Assembly (NCBI GenBank): GCA_016178705.1
Contig: JACOST010000011.1
Location: forward strand, 62,001 to 126,000
Direction of reading: 5' to 3'
DNA length: 64,000 bases
Origin: Deltaproteobacteria bacterium
GTDB lineage: Bacteria > Desulfobacterota > Binatia > HRBIN30 > JACQVA1
Shown piece after piece: positions 45,401 to 54,628 of this stretch (positions are counted from its first letter, which is position 1; each line of letters begins with the position of its first letter). A program made the position numbers and the translations under genes. The notes under the pieces are model-generated. The model searched no databases, was not told the origin of the DNA, and was given only the letters and a program-made list of their open reading frames with translations.

Positions 45401-45763
45401 TTTACTCCAGTCGAGAATGCGGCCGAAATCCTGCGTGAGCTACTGCGGCTCTACTGGCTGGGCCAAGAGTCGCCCCTCCTTTTGTTCGACAAGGCGTCGC
45501 GCACATACGCCGAGACGCTTCGCAGCGGCAAGGGCGCAGCCGCTGCGTTGCGGAACGCACGGAAAAGTTTCGAAGATGACGGCCACAACTGGGGTGATCT
45601 TGGCGACGAGTACGTTCGGCAAGTCTTCGAGGCGGCCGATCCCATCGGCCCCGACTTTCTGTTTCGCGATGCCAGTGAACGCAACAGCGACCACCTCGGT
45701 TTTGCCGAAGTCGCCGTGATCGTTCTTGCGCCCATGCTCGATCATCGACGAGATCATCGATAG
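42410..45763 (+). CDS. recC: RecBCD subunit RecC
   Basis: 1117 aa. N-terminal [20 protein letters not shown] and [10 protein letters not shown] match RecC, as do the middle [39 protein letters not shown] and [12 protein letters not shown] motifs and the C-terminal nuclease-like fold. RecC lacks helicase and nuclease activity but holds the channel that reads Chi and splits the strands. It is first in a compact operon recC-recB-recD (9-bp gap, then 8-bp overlap). Unlike in E. coli, no ptrA lies between recC and recB. Confidence 0.94.
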   Translation: [1117 protein letters not shown]

Positions 45764-45771
45764 GAACAGCC

Positions 45772-48700
45772 GTGACGCCGCTTGATCCCATCACCGTTCC
45801 GCTCACCGTCACGAATCTCATCGAAGCCAGCGCGGGTACCGGCAAGACCCACACGATCACCAACCTCTACGTGCGCATGCTGCTCGAACTGCGCTTGTAC
45901 GTCAGCCAGATCCTGGTGGTGACCTACACCAATGCGGCGACGGCCGAGTTGCGCACGCGAGTGCGACGCCGCCTGCACCAGGCGCTCGCCGCATTTGATG
46001 AGAACGGCACCAGCGGCGACGAGTTTCTCGACCAATTGGTGACGGCCCGCCGAGCGCATGGCTCGGTCGCTCAGGACCGCGAGTGGTTGGTCGACGCGCT
46101 GCACGGCTTCGATGAAGCTGCCATCTTCACGATTCATGGATTCTGCCAGCGCATGCTGCAGGAGAACGCCTTCGAGAGTGCAGTCGCGTTCGACACCGAA
46201 CTCATCAGCAACCAGAGCCCACTGCTCACTGAGGTCGTGCAGGATTTCTGGGTCCGCGAACTGCACGCGGCGCCGGAGGCCTTCGTCCGCCACCTCGACG
46301 CGCGAAAGATCACGCCCACGACACTGGAGCACTTGGCGGTGCGAGTCATCACGCACCCGGACATGCCGATCCTGCCGGCCGTCGGCGCGCCGCGCGACCA
46401 AGACGACGACACCGACCTCGACACTCGGTTGCTCCAGTTTCAACTCGACTTCATCGAGTACGCGCGGCGAGAACTACGCCGGCGCAAGGAACAGGCGCGG
46501 CAGCAGTCGTTCGACGATCTGCTCCATCGCTTGGCGGAGGCCCTGCGCGGCCCCGGCGGTGCGACCCTTGCCGAAACCATCCGCCAGCGATTTCACGCGG
46601 CGCTCATCGACGAGTTCCAAGATACCGACCCGATTCAGTACGAGATCTTCCGCCGCGTCTATCTCGACACCAACGCGGTGTTGTTCCTGATCGGCGATCC
46701 GAAGCAAGCGATCTACGCGTTCCGTGGCGCGGACGTGTTTGCCTACATCCAAGCCAAGCACGATGCCGCGAGTACGCCGCGCACGCTCAACATCAATCGT
46801 CGCGCCGATCCGCACCTGGTGGAAGCAGTGGGCACGCTGTTCGGCCGCCTGACCAAGCCATTCGTCTTCGACGACATTCCCTTCATTCATGTCCAGCCCG
46901 CACCGGACGCCGTCGATCATCTTGGTGGCACCGCCGCAGGGCAGCCGCCGCTGCGGATTCTCTACGTTGATCGTACGATCGCCCAGTGCAGCAACGGCGC
47001 CATCAACAAAGGATGGGGAGACCGGCCACTCACGCGCTTGGTGGCGCGCGAGATAGTGCGCTTTCTCGAATCGGGAGCGACGATCGACGGCCGCCCGGTC
47101 GAGCCCGGCGACATCGCCGTGCTCTGTCGCAAGAACAAGCAGGCGGCGCTGATGCAGGAGACGCTGCGCGAGCTAGGCGTCCCGACCGTGCTGCAAACAG
47201 AAGCCAGCGTCTTCGAGGCACCCGAAGCCGCGGAGATGCAACGCGTGCTGATGGCGATGGTCGACCCCGCCGACTCGCGCGCCATCCGCGCAGCGTTGTG
47301 CACACCCATGCTCGGGCAGCGCGCGGCGGATCTGTGCGCTCTCGACTGTGATGAACAGCGCTGGGACGATTGGGTCGGGCAATTCAGCGCGTGGCACAAT
47401 CTCTGGACGCAACATGGCTTCATCGGCGCCTTCCGGGCGTTGCTCGACTCGCAGGCGGTGCAGCCGCGACTACTCGGATTGCTCGATGGCGAGCGCCGCC
47501 TCACCAACGTGTTGCACCTGATGGAATTGCTGCACGCGGCCAGCACCGAGGAGCGCCGCGGCCCGCACGCCCTCGTCCAGTGGCTGACGCAGATGCGGAC
47601 CGATTCCGATGCCCGTGCCGCACTCGCCGGCGAGGCGGCGCAGATCCGTCTCGAGAGCGACGCCGGTGCTGTGAAGCTCACAACGGTCCACAAGAGCAAG
47701 GGGCTCCAGTATCCCATCGTCTACTGTCCCTACTTGTGGGACGGCGCGTTGCTCAGCGCCAACGATGAGAAGGCCGTGCGCTTTCACGACGCCGCTGATC
47801 ACAATGCGCTGAAGCTCGACATCGGTTCGAGCGAGCACCGTGCTCACACCGCGCTCGCCGAGCACGAAGTCTTCGCGGAGAATCTGCGGCTCTTGTACGT
47901 CGCGCTCACACGCGCGCAGCATTGCTGCACCGTCGTGTGGGGACCGTTTCGCGACGCCGAGTCATCTGCGCTCGGTTACCTGTTGCATCAACCACGTGGC
48001 AGCGATCATCCGAGAGCCGCCACGGCCGCTCACATCAAGTCACTCCGCAAGGCCCCCGACGACCGCGCCATACGGGCCGAACTCGAAACGCTCGCGGCGA
48101 GCGCGCCCGACGCCATCGGCGTTGCCGACCTGTCTCTCCAGCCCGTCGATCGATACCAGCCAATAGTTGCCGAGGCGCGCGCGCTGCGTTGTCGTGTCGT
48201 GAGTCGCGCGCTGCCGCGTACATGGAGAGTCTCGAGTTTCTCAGCGCTCGCCGCGTCCGGAGGAACCATCAGCGAGCCAGCCGAAACCGGGCTGGACCAT
48301 GACGCGACCATCGACGTCGCTCCGAGCGAGGAACAACCGCCGCAACCAGCCGACGAGAGGTTGATCGTACTGCACGATTTTCCGCGCGGCACGCGGGCAG
48401 GACAACTCGTTCATCAAGTTCTGCAGGATCTCGACTTCGACGTACCGGGTCCAATAGCGTCCGAGGTGATTGCGCAGTTGCTCGGACGATTTGGTTTCGA
48501 GGGCAAGTGGACAGAACCGCTGTCGCGGGCCATCGCTGACGTGCTCGCCACCACGCTCGCCGACGGCGCCACGCCACTTCGCCTGCGCGATATTCCGTCG
48601 AGTCGCCGCTTGAACGAGCTGGAATTCATTCTGCCGGTGGCAGACGAATCGCCGACCGAGCGACAGGATTCAGTACCGCTGACTGCCGCGCGCCTCGCGG

Positions 48701-49137
48701 ACGTCTTCACCCGTTACGCAGCGTCGCCGGTTCCATCCGGCTATGCTGAACACGTCCGCAACCTCGGCTTCAGCGCGCTCGCGGGCTTTCTCAGAGGGTT
48801 CATCGATCTGGTGTTCGAGCACAACGGTCGCTGGTACGTCGTCGACTACAAGTCGAACATGCTCGGGCCGCGGGCGCACGACTACGAGCCGGCGAAATTG
48901 ATCGAGCCGATGAGCCAGCACCACTACTTCCTTCAGTACCATCTCTATGTGGTGGCGCTGCACCGCTATCTCGCGTCGCGGCTGCCCGACTACGACTACG
49001 ACCGCCACTTCGGCGGGATTTACTACTTATTCCTACGCGGCATGGCGCCGGGCCACGCGCACCACAACGGCGTCTTCCACGATCGACCGCCGCGTGCGCT
49101 GATCGAGCGCTTGTCGGCTGTGCTCGCTGGTGAGTGA
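45772..49137 (+). CDS. recB: RecBCD subunit RecB, helicase-nuclease
   Basis: 1121 aa from GTG at 45772. SF1A helicase motifs: Walker A EASAGTGKTHTITNLY at about 17-32, VTYTNAATAELRTRVR, Walker B LIDEFQDTDPIQYE, GDPKQAIYAFRGAD, VKLTTVHKSKGLQYPIV and LYVALTRAQHCC. The C-terminal nuclease is intact, with VVDYKSNMLG at about 1023-1032. Together with RecC and RecD it unwinds and degrades double-strand ends and, after Chi, loads RecA. It also destroys linear phage DNA. The length is slightly under that of E. coli RecB. Confidence 0.95.
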   Translation: MTPLDPITVPLTVTNLIEASAGTGKTHTITNLYVRMLLELRLYVSQILVVTYTNAATAELRTRVRRRLHQALAAFDENGTSGDEFLDQLVTARRAHGSVAQDREWLVDALHGFDEAAIFTIHGFCQRMLQENAFESAVAFDTELISNQSPLLTEVVQDFWVRELHAAPEAFVRHLDARKITPTTLEHLAVRVITHPDMPILPAVGAPRDQDDDTDLDTRLLQFQLDFIEYARRELRRRKEQARQQSFDDLLHRLAEALRGPGGATLAETIRQRFHAALIDEFQDTDPIQYEIFRRVYLDTNAVLFLIGDPKQAIYAFRGADVFAYIQAKHDAASTPRTLNINRRADPHLVEAVGTLFGRLTKPFVFDDIPFIHVQPAPDAVDHLGGTAAGQPPLRILYVDRTIAQCSNGAINKGWGDRPLTRLVAREIVRFLESGATIDGRPVEPGDIAVLCRKNKQAALMQETLRELGVPTVLQTEASVFEAPEAAEMQRVLMAMVDPADSRAIRAALCTPMLGQRAADLCALDCDEQRWDDWVGQFSAWHNLWTQHGFIGAFRALLDSQAVQPRLLGLLDGERRLTNVLHLMELLHAASTEERRGPHALVQWLTQMRTDSDARAALAGEAAQIRLESDAGAVKLTTVHKSKGLQYPIVYCPYLWDGALLSANDEKAVRFHDAADHNALKLDIGSSEHRAHTALAEHEVFAENLRLLYVALTRAQHCCTVVWGPFRDAESSALGYLLHQPRGSDHPRAATAAHIKSLRKAPDDRAIRAELETLAASAPDAIGVADLSLQPVDRYQPIVAEARALRCRVVSRALPRTWRVSSFSALAASGGTISEPAETGLDHDATIDVAPSEEQPPQPADERLIVLHDFPRGTRAGQLVHQVLQDLDFDVPGPIASEVIAQLLGRFGFEGKWTEPLSRAIADVLATTLADGATPLRLRDIPSSRRLNELEFILPVADESPTERQDSVPLTAARLADVFTRYAASPVPSGYAEHVRNLGFSALAGFLRGFIDLVFEHNGRWYVVDYKSNMLGPRAHDYEPAKLIEPMSQHHYFLQYHLYVVALHRYLASRLPDYDYDRHFGGIYYLFLRGMAPGHAHHNGVFHDRPPRALIERLSAVLAGE

Positions 49138-51172
49138 GAGCAACCTGATGGCGGCGACGATCGAGACACTCCGTGCCGCGGGTATCCTCACTCCCCTAGA
49201 CGTGCACTTCGCGCAAACGATGGGGCGCATCGGTGGCGAGACACGCGCTGACGTACTCCTCGCGGTGGCGCTGGCCAGCCAGCAGGTCAGCAACGGCCAC
49301 GTCTGCCTCGATCTCGCCCGCCTCGCCGCGACACCGGCGTTGCTCGATGCCGAAGGACAACTCGTTGTCGAGCATCCGTGGCCGCGCTTCGAATCATGGG
49401 TCGAGACGCTGCGAACCAGTCCGCTCATCAGCGACGGCGAGGCGATCGCACCGTTGGTCCTCGACCGCAGCGGTCGCTTGTACCTCCGCCGATATTGGGA
49501 GCACGAGACGGCGCTGGCGGCATCACTGCGCGAGCGGGCAACACAGGTTGAAGTATTGCTCGACAGCACATGGCTGCGACCGGCGCTCGATCGGCTGTTT
49601 CCTCGCGAGACCCCGGGTCAAATGAACGCGAGAGAACCCGATTGGCAACGCATCGCCGCCGTGCTGGCGTTGCAGCGGCGCTTCTGCGTGATTTCCGGAG
49701 GACCTGGGACAGGCAAGACCTACACCGTCGTCAAGATTCTCGCCTTGTTGATCGAGCAAGCCTTGCAGCAACACGTGCGCGCTCCGCGCATCACGTTGGT
49801 GGCACCGACGGGAAAGGCCGCGGCGCGGCTTTCCGAATCGATCCGTGCTGCCAAGGGCACCCTGCCCTGTAGCGACAGCGTGAAGGAATCCATCCCCGAA
49901 GACGCGGCGACCATTCATCGCTGTCTCGGCTCGACGGCCTGGAGCGCGACGACGTTTCGCCATCACGCCGGCAACCCGCTTGTCACCGACGTCGTGTTGG
50001 TCGACGAAGCGTCGATGGTCGACCTGGCGCTGATGCGACGGCTGGTGGCGGCGATCCCGCCGCAGGCGCGGCTGATCTTGCTCGGCGACAAGGATCAACT
50101 CGCCTCGGTCGAAGCCGGCGCGGTGCTCGGCGACATTTGCAACACCGGCGTCGCGCGCAGCTATTCGCCGGCGCTGGTTGACACGATCGCATCACTGACC
50201 GGAGAGCGCGTTCCGCTCAACTCCGAGTCGGCTTCCAGAACAATATCGGGGCATCCCCAATCGTCATTCCGGCGAAAGCCGGAATCCAGGCCAGCCTCCC
50301 ACGCCACCACCTGGATACCGGCTTCCGCCGGTATGACGGACCCGCCAAGGCGAGTCCCTATGCGAGACGCCACCGAATCCTCGCGCGAGAGCGGCATGTC
50401 GGATTGTATCGTCGAGTTGACCACCAGCTATCGCTACAGCGCAGACAGCGGCATCGGCCGCCTGGCGCGAGCGATCAACGCTGGCGACGCCGAGGCGGCG
50501 CTGAGGATCCTCGACTCCAGCGACCATCCCGACGTCGTCCTCATCGAACCCTCGTCGACGCCCGCGCTCAGCGAATCGCTTCGCGACGCGGCGGTGGGCG
50601 GGTTCGGCGCGTACCTCCGCGCGCGCGATCCACGCGAACAGCTCTATGCCTTGGAACATTTCCGCATCCTGTGCGCTCTCCGCCGCGGCCCCAGCGGCGT
50701 CGCGACAATCAATCAACAGATCGAGGACGCGCTGGCCGACGCCGATCTCATCCGACCCAACACGTCGACGTACATCGGCCGGCCGATCATGGTGACGCGC
50801 AACGACTACCAAGTGAATCTCTTCAACGGCGATGTTGGGGTGATTGCTCCGGAGTCAGATCATGCGGATCGCAGGCAAGTAATCTTCCCGGCCGACAAGG
50901 GTCAACTGCGCCGGCTGTCAGTGTCGCGCCTTCCGCCGCACGAAACCGCGTATGCGATGAGCGTGCACAAGAGCCAGGGATCGGAGTTCGACGAGGTCGC
51001 CGTGGTGCTGCCGGCGCAGCCATCGCCGGTGCTGTCGCGTGAACTCCTCTACACGGCAGTCACCCGCGCGCGCCGCGCGGTGACGATTCACGCGTCGCGT
51101 GAAGTCGTGGCGCAAGCCATCGCTCAGTGTATCGAGCGGACATCAGGGCTGCGGGATTTGCTTTGGACCTAA
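49130..51172 (+). CDS. recD: RecBCD subunit RecD, helicase, with repeat-derived insert
   Basis: 680 aa from GTG at 49130, overlapping recB by 8 bases (ATG at 49148 is an alternative). SF1B helicase motifs: Walker A VISGGPGTGKTYTVVKIL at about 187, DEASMVDLALM, GDKDQLASVEAGAVLGDI, ELTTSYRY, the late MSVHKSQGSEFDEV and YTAVTRARRAV. RecD is the 5'-3' motor of RecBCD. Between the GDKDQL region and SYRY lies an in-frame insertion (about 378-404) with the sequence type SFRRKPESR…WIPASAGMT, which is a translated intergenic repeat. The family has a variable surface loop here, so the protein may tolerate it. Confidence 0.93.
   Translation: MSESNLMAATIETLRAAGILTPLDVHFAQTMGRIGGETRADVLLAVALASQQVSNGHVCLDLARLAATPALLDAEGQLVVEHPWPRFESWVETLRTSPLISDGEAIAPLVLDRSGRLYLRRYWEHETALAASLRERATQVEVLLDSTWLRPALDRLFPRETPGQMNAREPDWQRIAAVLALQRRFCVISGGPGTGKTYTVVKILALLIEQALQQHVRAPRITLVAPTGKAAARLSESIRAAKGTLPCSDSVKESIPEDAATIHRCLGSTAWSATTFRHHAGNPLVTDVVLVDEASMVDLALMRRLVAAIPPQARLILLGDKDQLASVEAGAVLGDICNTGVARSYSPALVDTIASLTGERVPLNSESASRTISGHPQSSFRRKPESRPASHATTWIPASAGMTDPPRRVPMRDATESSRESGMSDCIVELTTSYRYSADSGIGRLARAINAGDAEAALRILDSSDHPDVVLIEPSSTPALSESLRDAAVGGFGAYLRARDPREQLYALEHFRILCALRRGPSGVATINQQIEDALADADLIRPNTSTYIGRPIMVTRNDYQVNLFNGDVGVIAPESDHADRRQVIFPADKGQLRRLSVSRLPPHETAYAMSVHKSQGSEFDEVAVVLPAQPSPVLSRELLYTAVTRARRAVTIHASREVVAQAIAQCIERTSGLRDLLWT
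50263..50340. repeat. Palindromic repeat inserted in recD, in frame
   Basis: The left half GTCATTCCGGCGAAAGCCGG faces the right half CCGGCTTCCGCCGGTATGAC across about 35 bases. It is 78 bp long, a multiple of three, and free of stops in the recD frame. A one-sided copy occurs at 54483-54511. Confidence 0.85.
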
Positions 51173-51252
51173 AAAGAAGATGAACCTCCAAGTCGCCAAG
51201 GGCGCCAAGAAGAGAGACCTCAGAGCGCGGTGAAGCTATCGGACGCCTTGGC

Positions 51253-54200
51253 TCAGATCGCCTGGCTCCGTTCGATCATCTGCACGAATGCCTCTTCCAG
51301 TTCGTTTGCCGCGAACTGGTTCTCGAATACCTCCGGCACGGCCGCCAAGACACGCGCCCGCAGCGCGGCGCGCGCCGCCGGGTCGGTGGCCAACCGCACC
51401 GCCGTCTCGACGTACGCCGCTGGCGTCGTCGCGATGCCATCGTCGATGCCGACGCTGCGATACAACTCCGCGGTGTAGCGGCTGCGGGGCATCTCGCCCG
51501 GGAGGGTTACCACGATCGCGCCGGCAACGAACGCGTCGTACGCGGTGTTCGAGCCGCCGAAGTGGGGTGTGTCGAGCGTGACGTGGGCGGAGGCGAGCAA
51601 GCGCATGTAGTCGTCGGGCGCGGGCCGGGGCAGGATCACCAACCGATCGCCGAGGTCGGGCAACGTGTCGCGCCAGCGCGCGCGCAGCAACTCGGCGAGC
51701 ATCACCGAGTTGTCCCCCGCAAACACCGCAACCCCGTGCGGATCGGCGCGCAAGATGGCACCGAGGAGCGCGTCCATGTCCGGATGCACCTTGCGCAGAT
51801 TCTGCGCGCAGAAGTAGACGTGCGCCGCCTCGGGCAAACCGAACCCCGTCAGCGGCTCCGGACGCGGCATCGCCGGCGGCCGGACGCAATAGGCGGGCAG
51901 GTGCGGCAGACGCACCAGGTGCTCACTGAAGAACCGCTCGGTACCCGCTGGCGCCAGCGCTTCGCTGGTGATGTGGTAGTCCAACTCCGGCGCGGCGCTG
52001 GTCTCGGGCCAGCCCCACCCCGTGCATTGCACCGGCGCGAGTCGGCAAAACGGGAGAAAGTAGTTGGTGGCGTCCGTCCCGACTTCCCAGAAGTAGATCA
52101 GGTCGAACGCGGCGGCACGCAGCTGCGCGGTCGCCTGGTCGAAGCGGGGTGAGAGCGCGAGCAGGTGCACGTCGCGGTTGTGCAGGCTGCGGCGCACGAG
52201 ATCCATCGCCGCCCGCGGACCCGCCACCGTCACGCGCCATCGACGCCGGTCGAGCCGATCGATGAGGCCGCCCATGCAGCGCAAGAACACGCCCTCGTGC
52301 GTGGCGGTCACGACGAAGCCCACGTGCCGGACCCCGTTGGTGCTCGGCCGGCGTTGCAGTGGCTCGAGCGGAAACGATCCTTCGAACAGCCGACTGTATG
52401 CCCGCTTCAACGGGAGATTGTCGCGGCCGTGATACGCCCACAGGAACGGCGCCTCGGCGCGGCTCGCCTGCACGTCGCGCATCGCCAGACGCAAGCCGCG
52501 CGTGGCGAACACGCCAATCACCGACTCCACCCGTGCGCGGTACGCGTCGAGATCCGCCACGCTGGCCCACACCGGCGGACCGAGCAGCTCGCGGTGCAGC
52601 GTGAGCGTGGGGCTGTCCTGGATCGCCAAAGCCTGCCCGAACGCGGCGCGCGCCTGCGCCACGTCGCCGCGATGCTCGCAGATGATGCCGACGTTGACGT
52701 GGGCCTCGGCGAGATTCGGATCGAGTCGCCGCGCCTGCTCGAAGTACGGCAACGCCGCAGCATCGTTCTGTTCGTTGAGCAGCATCGCCCCGAGATCGTT
52801 GTGGGCACGTGCGGATCCAGGCTCGGCCTTGACCAGTTGTTCGAGGCAGCGCCGCGCATCGCGGTTGCGGCCGACTTCCCAGAACAGCCCGCCGAGTTCG
52901 CGCAACACCACGGCGTTGCCGGGCTCGACCTTCCGCGCGCTTTCCAGGTGACCGATGGCTCCGTCAAGATCGCCGCGCTCGCGCAGCAGCATGGCGAGGT
53001 TGCTGTGCGCGCGCACCGACGTCTCATCGACGGCGAGCGCGTGCTGATAGCACGCGATCGCGGCGTCGAGGTCGCCCAGGCGATGCTGCGCGGTGCCGAG
53101 GTTGACGTGCGCGTTGACGTGCCGCGGATCGAGCCGCAACGCGGCCTCGTAGTGCGCGACCGCCTCGGTGAAGTGGCCGGCTTTCGCGAGATCATTGCCG
53201 AGCTGGTACTCGGCGCGCGCGGCGTCCGGAGTGGCCGGCGACGCCGGTCGCGGCGGCCCGCCCGCGGGCGGCAGGCGCGCGGCGTGCGACGCCGGATCCG
53301 CCACATGCAGCCGCGCGAAGGTCGGGGTTGGCTGCGTATCGATCGTCAGCAGCCGCTGGATCTCGTCGGTCTGGAACCCCAGCGCCATCGGCCGCCGGAC
53401 GCCCGGGAGCACCGCGACATCGTAGAGCTCGATGACGACGCCCTCCATCTGCAGCCAATGCGCCACCGTGCCGCTGCGCAGATCGATGACCCACAACCCG
53501 CAGCGCGCGTCGCTGTCCTTCTCCCGCAGGCGGTCGTCCAGCGCCAAGCCCGAGAACGCGCGCTCCTGGCGCGGCTTGGAGAGCCCGACGATCGCGTAGT
53601 CGCCATGCACGGCCATGCCCCGCATGTAGCCTGGGCAGAACGCCACCGGCTCGAAGCGGCCGGCGCGGTGATCGACCCACCCGAGTTCCCCAGCGCCCGA
53701 ATTCAGCACCCACAAGCGATCGCGGTAGACCCGCGGCGAATGCGGCATCGACAAACTGTCGAGCACAATCTCGTTGTCTTCGACCTCGATCACACAGCCA
53801 CCGGCGTGCCGGCGCTCGCGCCATCCCGCCGCCACGTCGGATCGGCTCACCGCGGTCATGTACGCCGGCTGCCCGTCGATCATGGCCAGCCCGTTCAAAT
53901 GACAGCGATCTTCCGGCGCCAAGCGCGAGATGAATGGCGGCTGCCACAGCGGCGCGAAGCTGTAGCGCTCGCTGACCGCAGCCAGACAACTGTAGAGCGT
54001 GTTGACGAACACGATGCGCCCGGCGCGGTCCAGCGCCACATCGTGGGCGTCGACATCGCCCGTCGTGTGGCTGCGCCGCGGCACGTAGACGCGGTCGTAG
54101 CCGTCGTGCTGCTCGCCCGGCGGCAAGGCGTTGGTCAATTCCCACAGCTGCCAGCGGGTGGTCATGTGGAGTCGTTCCGATGTCGCGTGCAAGCCCATCG

Positions 54201-54372
54201 GCCGGTCGAAGTGCCGTTCGAAGGTCGACAGCGCCCCATCGGGCTTGAGCCCGATCAGGAACAGGCGATTGGTCTGGTAGGTGGTAAACGCCAGGCTGAT
54301 GGCGGCGTCATGCAGCCAGGACAGGAAGTGCCGGGAAACGGTGATCTCCATGAGCGGCCGCGAACCCATCAC
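51253..54372 (-). CDS. TIGR03032 + TPR + GT41 (O-GlcNAc transferase-like) fusion protein
   Basis: 1039 aa; ATG 54372 or 54351. Three parts. Residues 1 to about 370 match the TIGR03032/DUF4915 beta-propeller-like family (FLIGLKPDGALSTFERHFDRP, VDAHDVALDRAGRIVFVNT, HLNGLAMIDGQPAYMTAVS). About 395-600 are six TPR repeats (HFTEAVAHYEAALRLDPRHV and so on). About 640-1036 are the catalytic region of SPINDLY/OGT-like glycosyltransferases: HVGFVVTATHEGVF, DLIYFWEVGTDATNYFLPF, APVQCTGWGWPETS, YFCAQNLRKVHPDM and the late HFGGSNTAYDAFVAGAIVVTL. OGT-type enzymes attach a sugar from a nucleotide donor to Ser or Thr. It neighbours a Ser/Ala-rich repeat surface protein and a second glycosyltransferase-like gene, suggesting surface protein glycosylation. 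Confidence 0.9.
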   Translation of the reverse strand: MMGSRPLMEITVSRHFLSWLHDAAISLAFTTYQTNRLFLIGLKPDGALSTFERHFDRPMGLHATSERLHMTTRWQLWELTNALPPGEQHDGYDRVYVPRRSHTTGDVDAHDVALDRAGRIVFVNTLYSCLAAVSERYSFAPLWQPPFISRLAPEDRCHLNGLAMIDGQPAYMTAVSRSDVAAGWRERRHAGGCVIEVEDNEIVLDSLSMPHSPRVYRDRLWVLNSGAGELGWVDHRAGRFEPVAFCPGYMRGMAVHGDYAIVGLSKPRQERAFSGLALDDRLREKDSDARCGLWVIDLRSGTVAHWLQMEGVVIELYDVAVLPGVRRPMALGFQTDEIQRLLTIDTQPTPTFARLHVADPASHAARLPPAGGPPRPASPATPDAARAEYQLGNDLAKAGHFTEAVAHYEAALRLDPRHVNAHVNLGTAQHRLGDLDAAIACYQHALAVDETSVRAHSNLAMLLRERGDLDGAIGHLESARKVEPGNAVVLRELGGLFWEVGRNRDARRCLEQLVKAEPGSARAHNDLGAMLLNEQNDAAALPYFEQARRLDPNLAEAHVNVGIICEHRGDVAQARAAFGQALAIQDSPTLTLHRELLGPPVWASVADLDAYRARVESVIGVFATRGLRLAMRDVQASRAEAPFLWAYHGRDNLPLKRAYSRLFEGSFPLEPLQRRPSTNGVRHVGFVVTATHEGVFLRCMGGLIDRLDRRRWRVTVAGPRAAMDLVRRSLHNRDVHLLALSPRFDQATAQLRAAAFDLIYFWEVGTDATNYFLPFCRLAPVQCTGWGWPETSAAPELDYHITSEALAPAGTERFFSEHLVRLPHLPAYCVRPPAMPRPEPLTGFGLPEAAHVYFCAQNLRKVHPDMDALLGAILRADPHGVAVFAGDNSVMLAELLRARWRDTLPDLGDRLVILPRPAPDDYMRLLASAHVTLDTPHFGGSNTAYDAFVAGAIVVTLPGEMPRSRYTAELYRSVGIDDGIATTPAAYVETAVRLATDPAARAALRARVLAAVPEVFENQFAANELEEAFVQMIERSQAI

Positions 54373-54628
54373 GAAACGGGGAGGACATGCAACCGGCGCG
54401 GCTGATGAGGAGCAAAGTTCTCATCGCGAAAACACGAAAGGGCGACCGCACGAATTCGACATCGAGGCCCCCGTCTCCCGCCGTCATTCCGGCGGACGCC
54501 GGAATCCAGTCCGATGACTCCCGCCCTGATGACCCGCCCGGCCCCTCAGCGCTGATTGACTTCGACGCGGCTAGTTCGCTATTCCGTTGCGGCAATAGTT
54601 TCGATGTCGTGAGAAAGGTGGCGGGCTG
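54373..54628. repeat. Intergenic control region with repeat fragments
   Basis: 256 bp between divergent genes, no gene visible. It holds an ATCGCGAAAACACGAAAGGG word (about 54421-54440, related to 18430) and the one-sided GTCATTCCGGCGGACGCCGG repeat at 54483-54511. The promoters for both flanking genes should lie here, but I see no clear -35/-10 pair. Confidence 0.55.

Noticed and set aside
52165-54405. 746-codon open frame antisense to the GT41 fusion gene, and similar long frames (for example 12734-14335 minus, 18448-19293 plus)
   Set aside because: Long antisense frames are expected in GC-rich DNA. Their translations are Arg/His/Gln-rich, show no domain, and lie fully opposite convincing genes.
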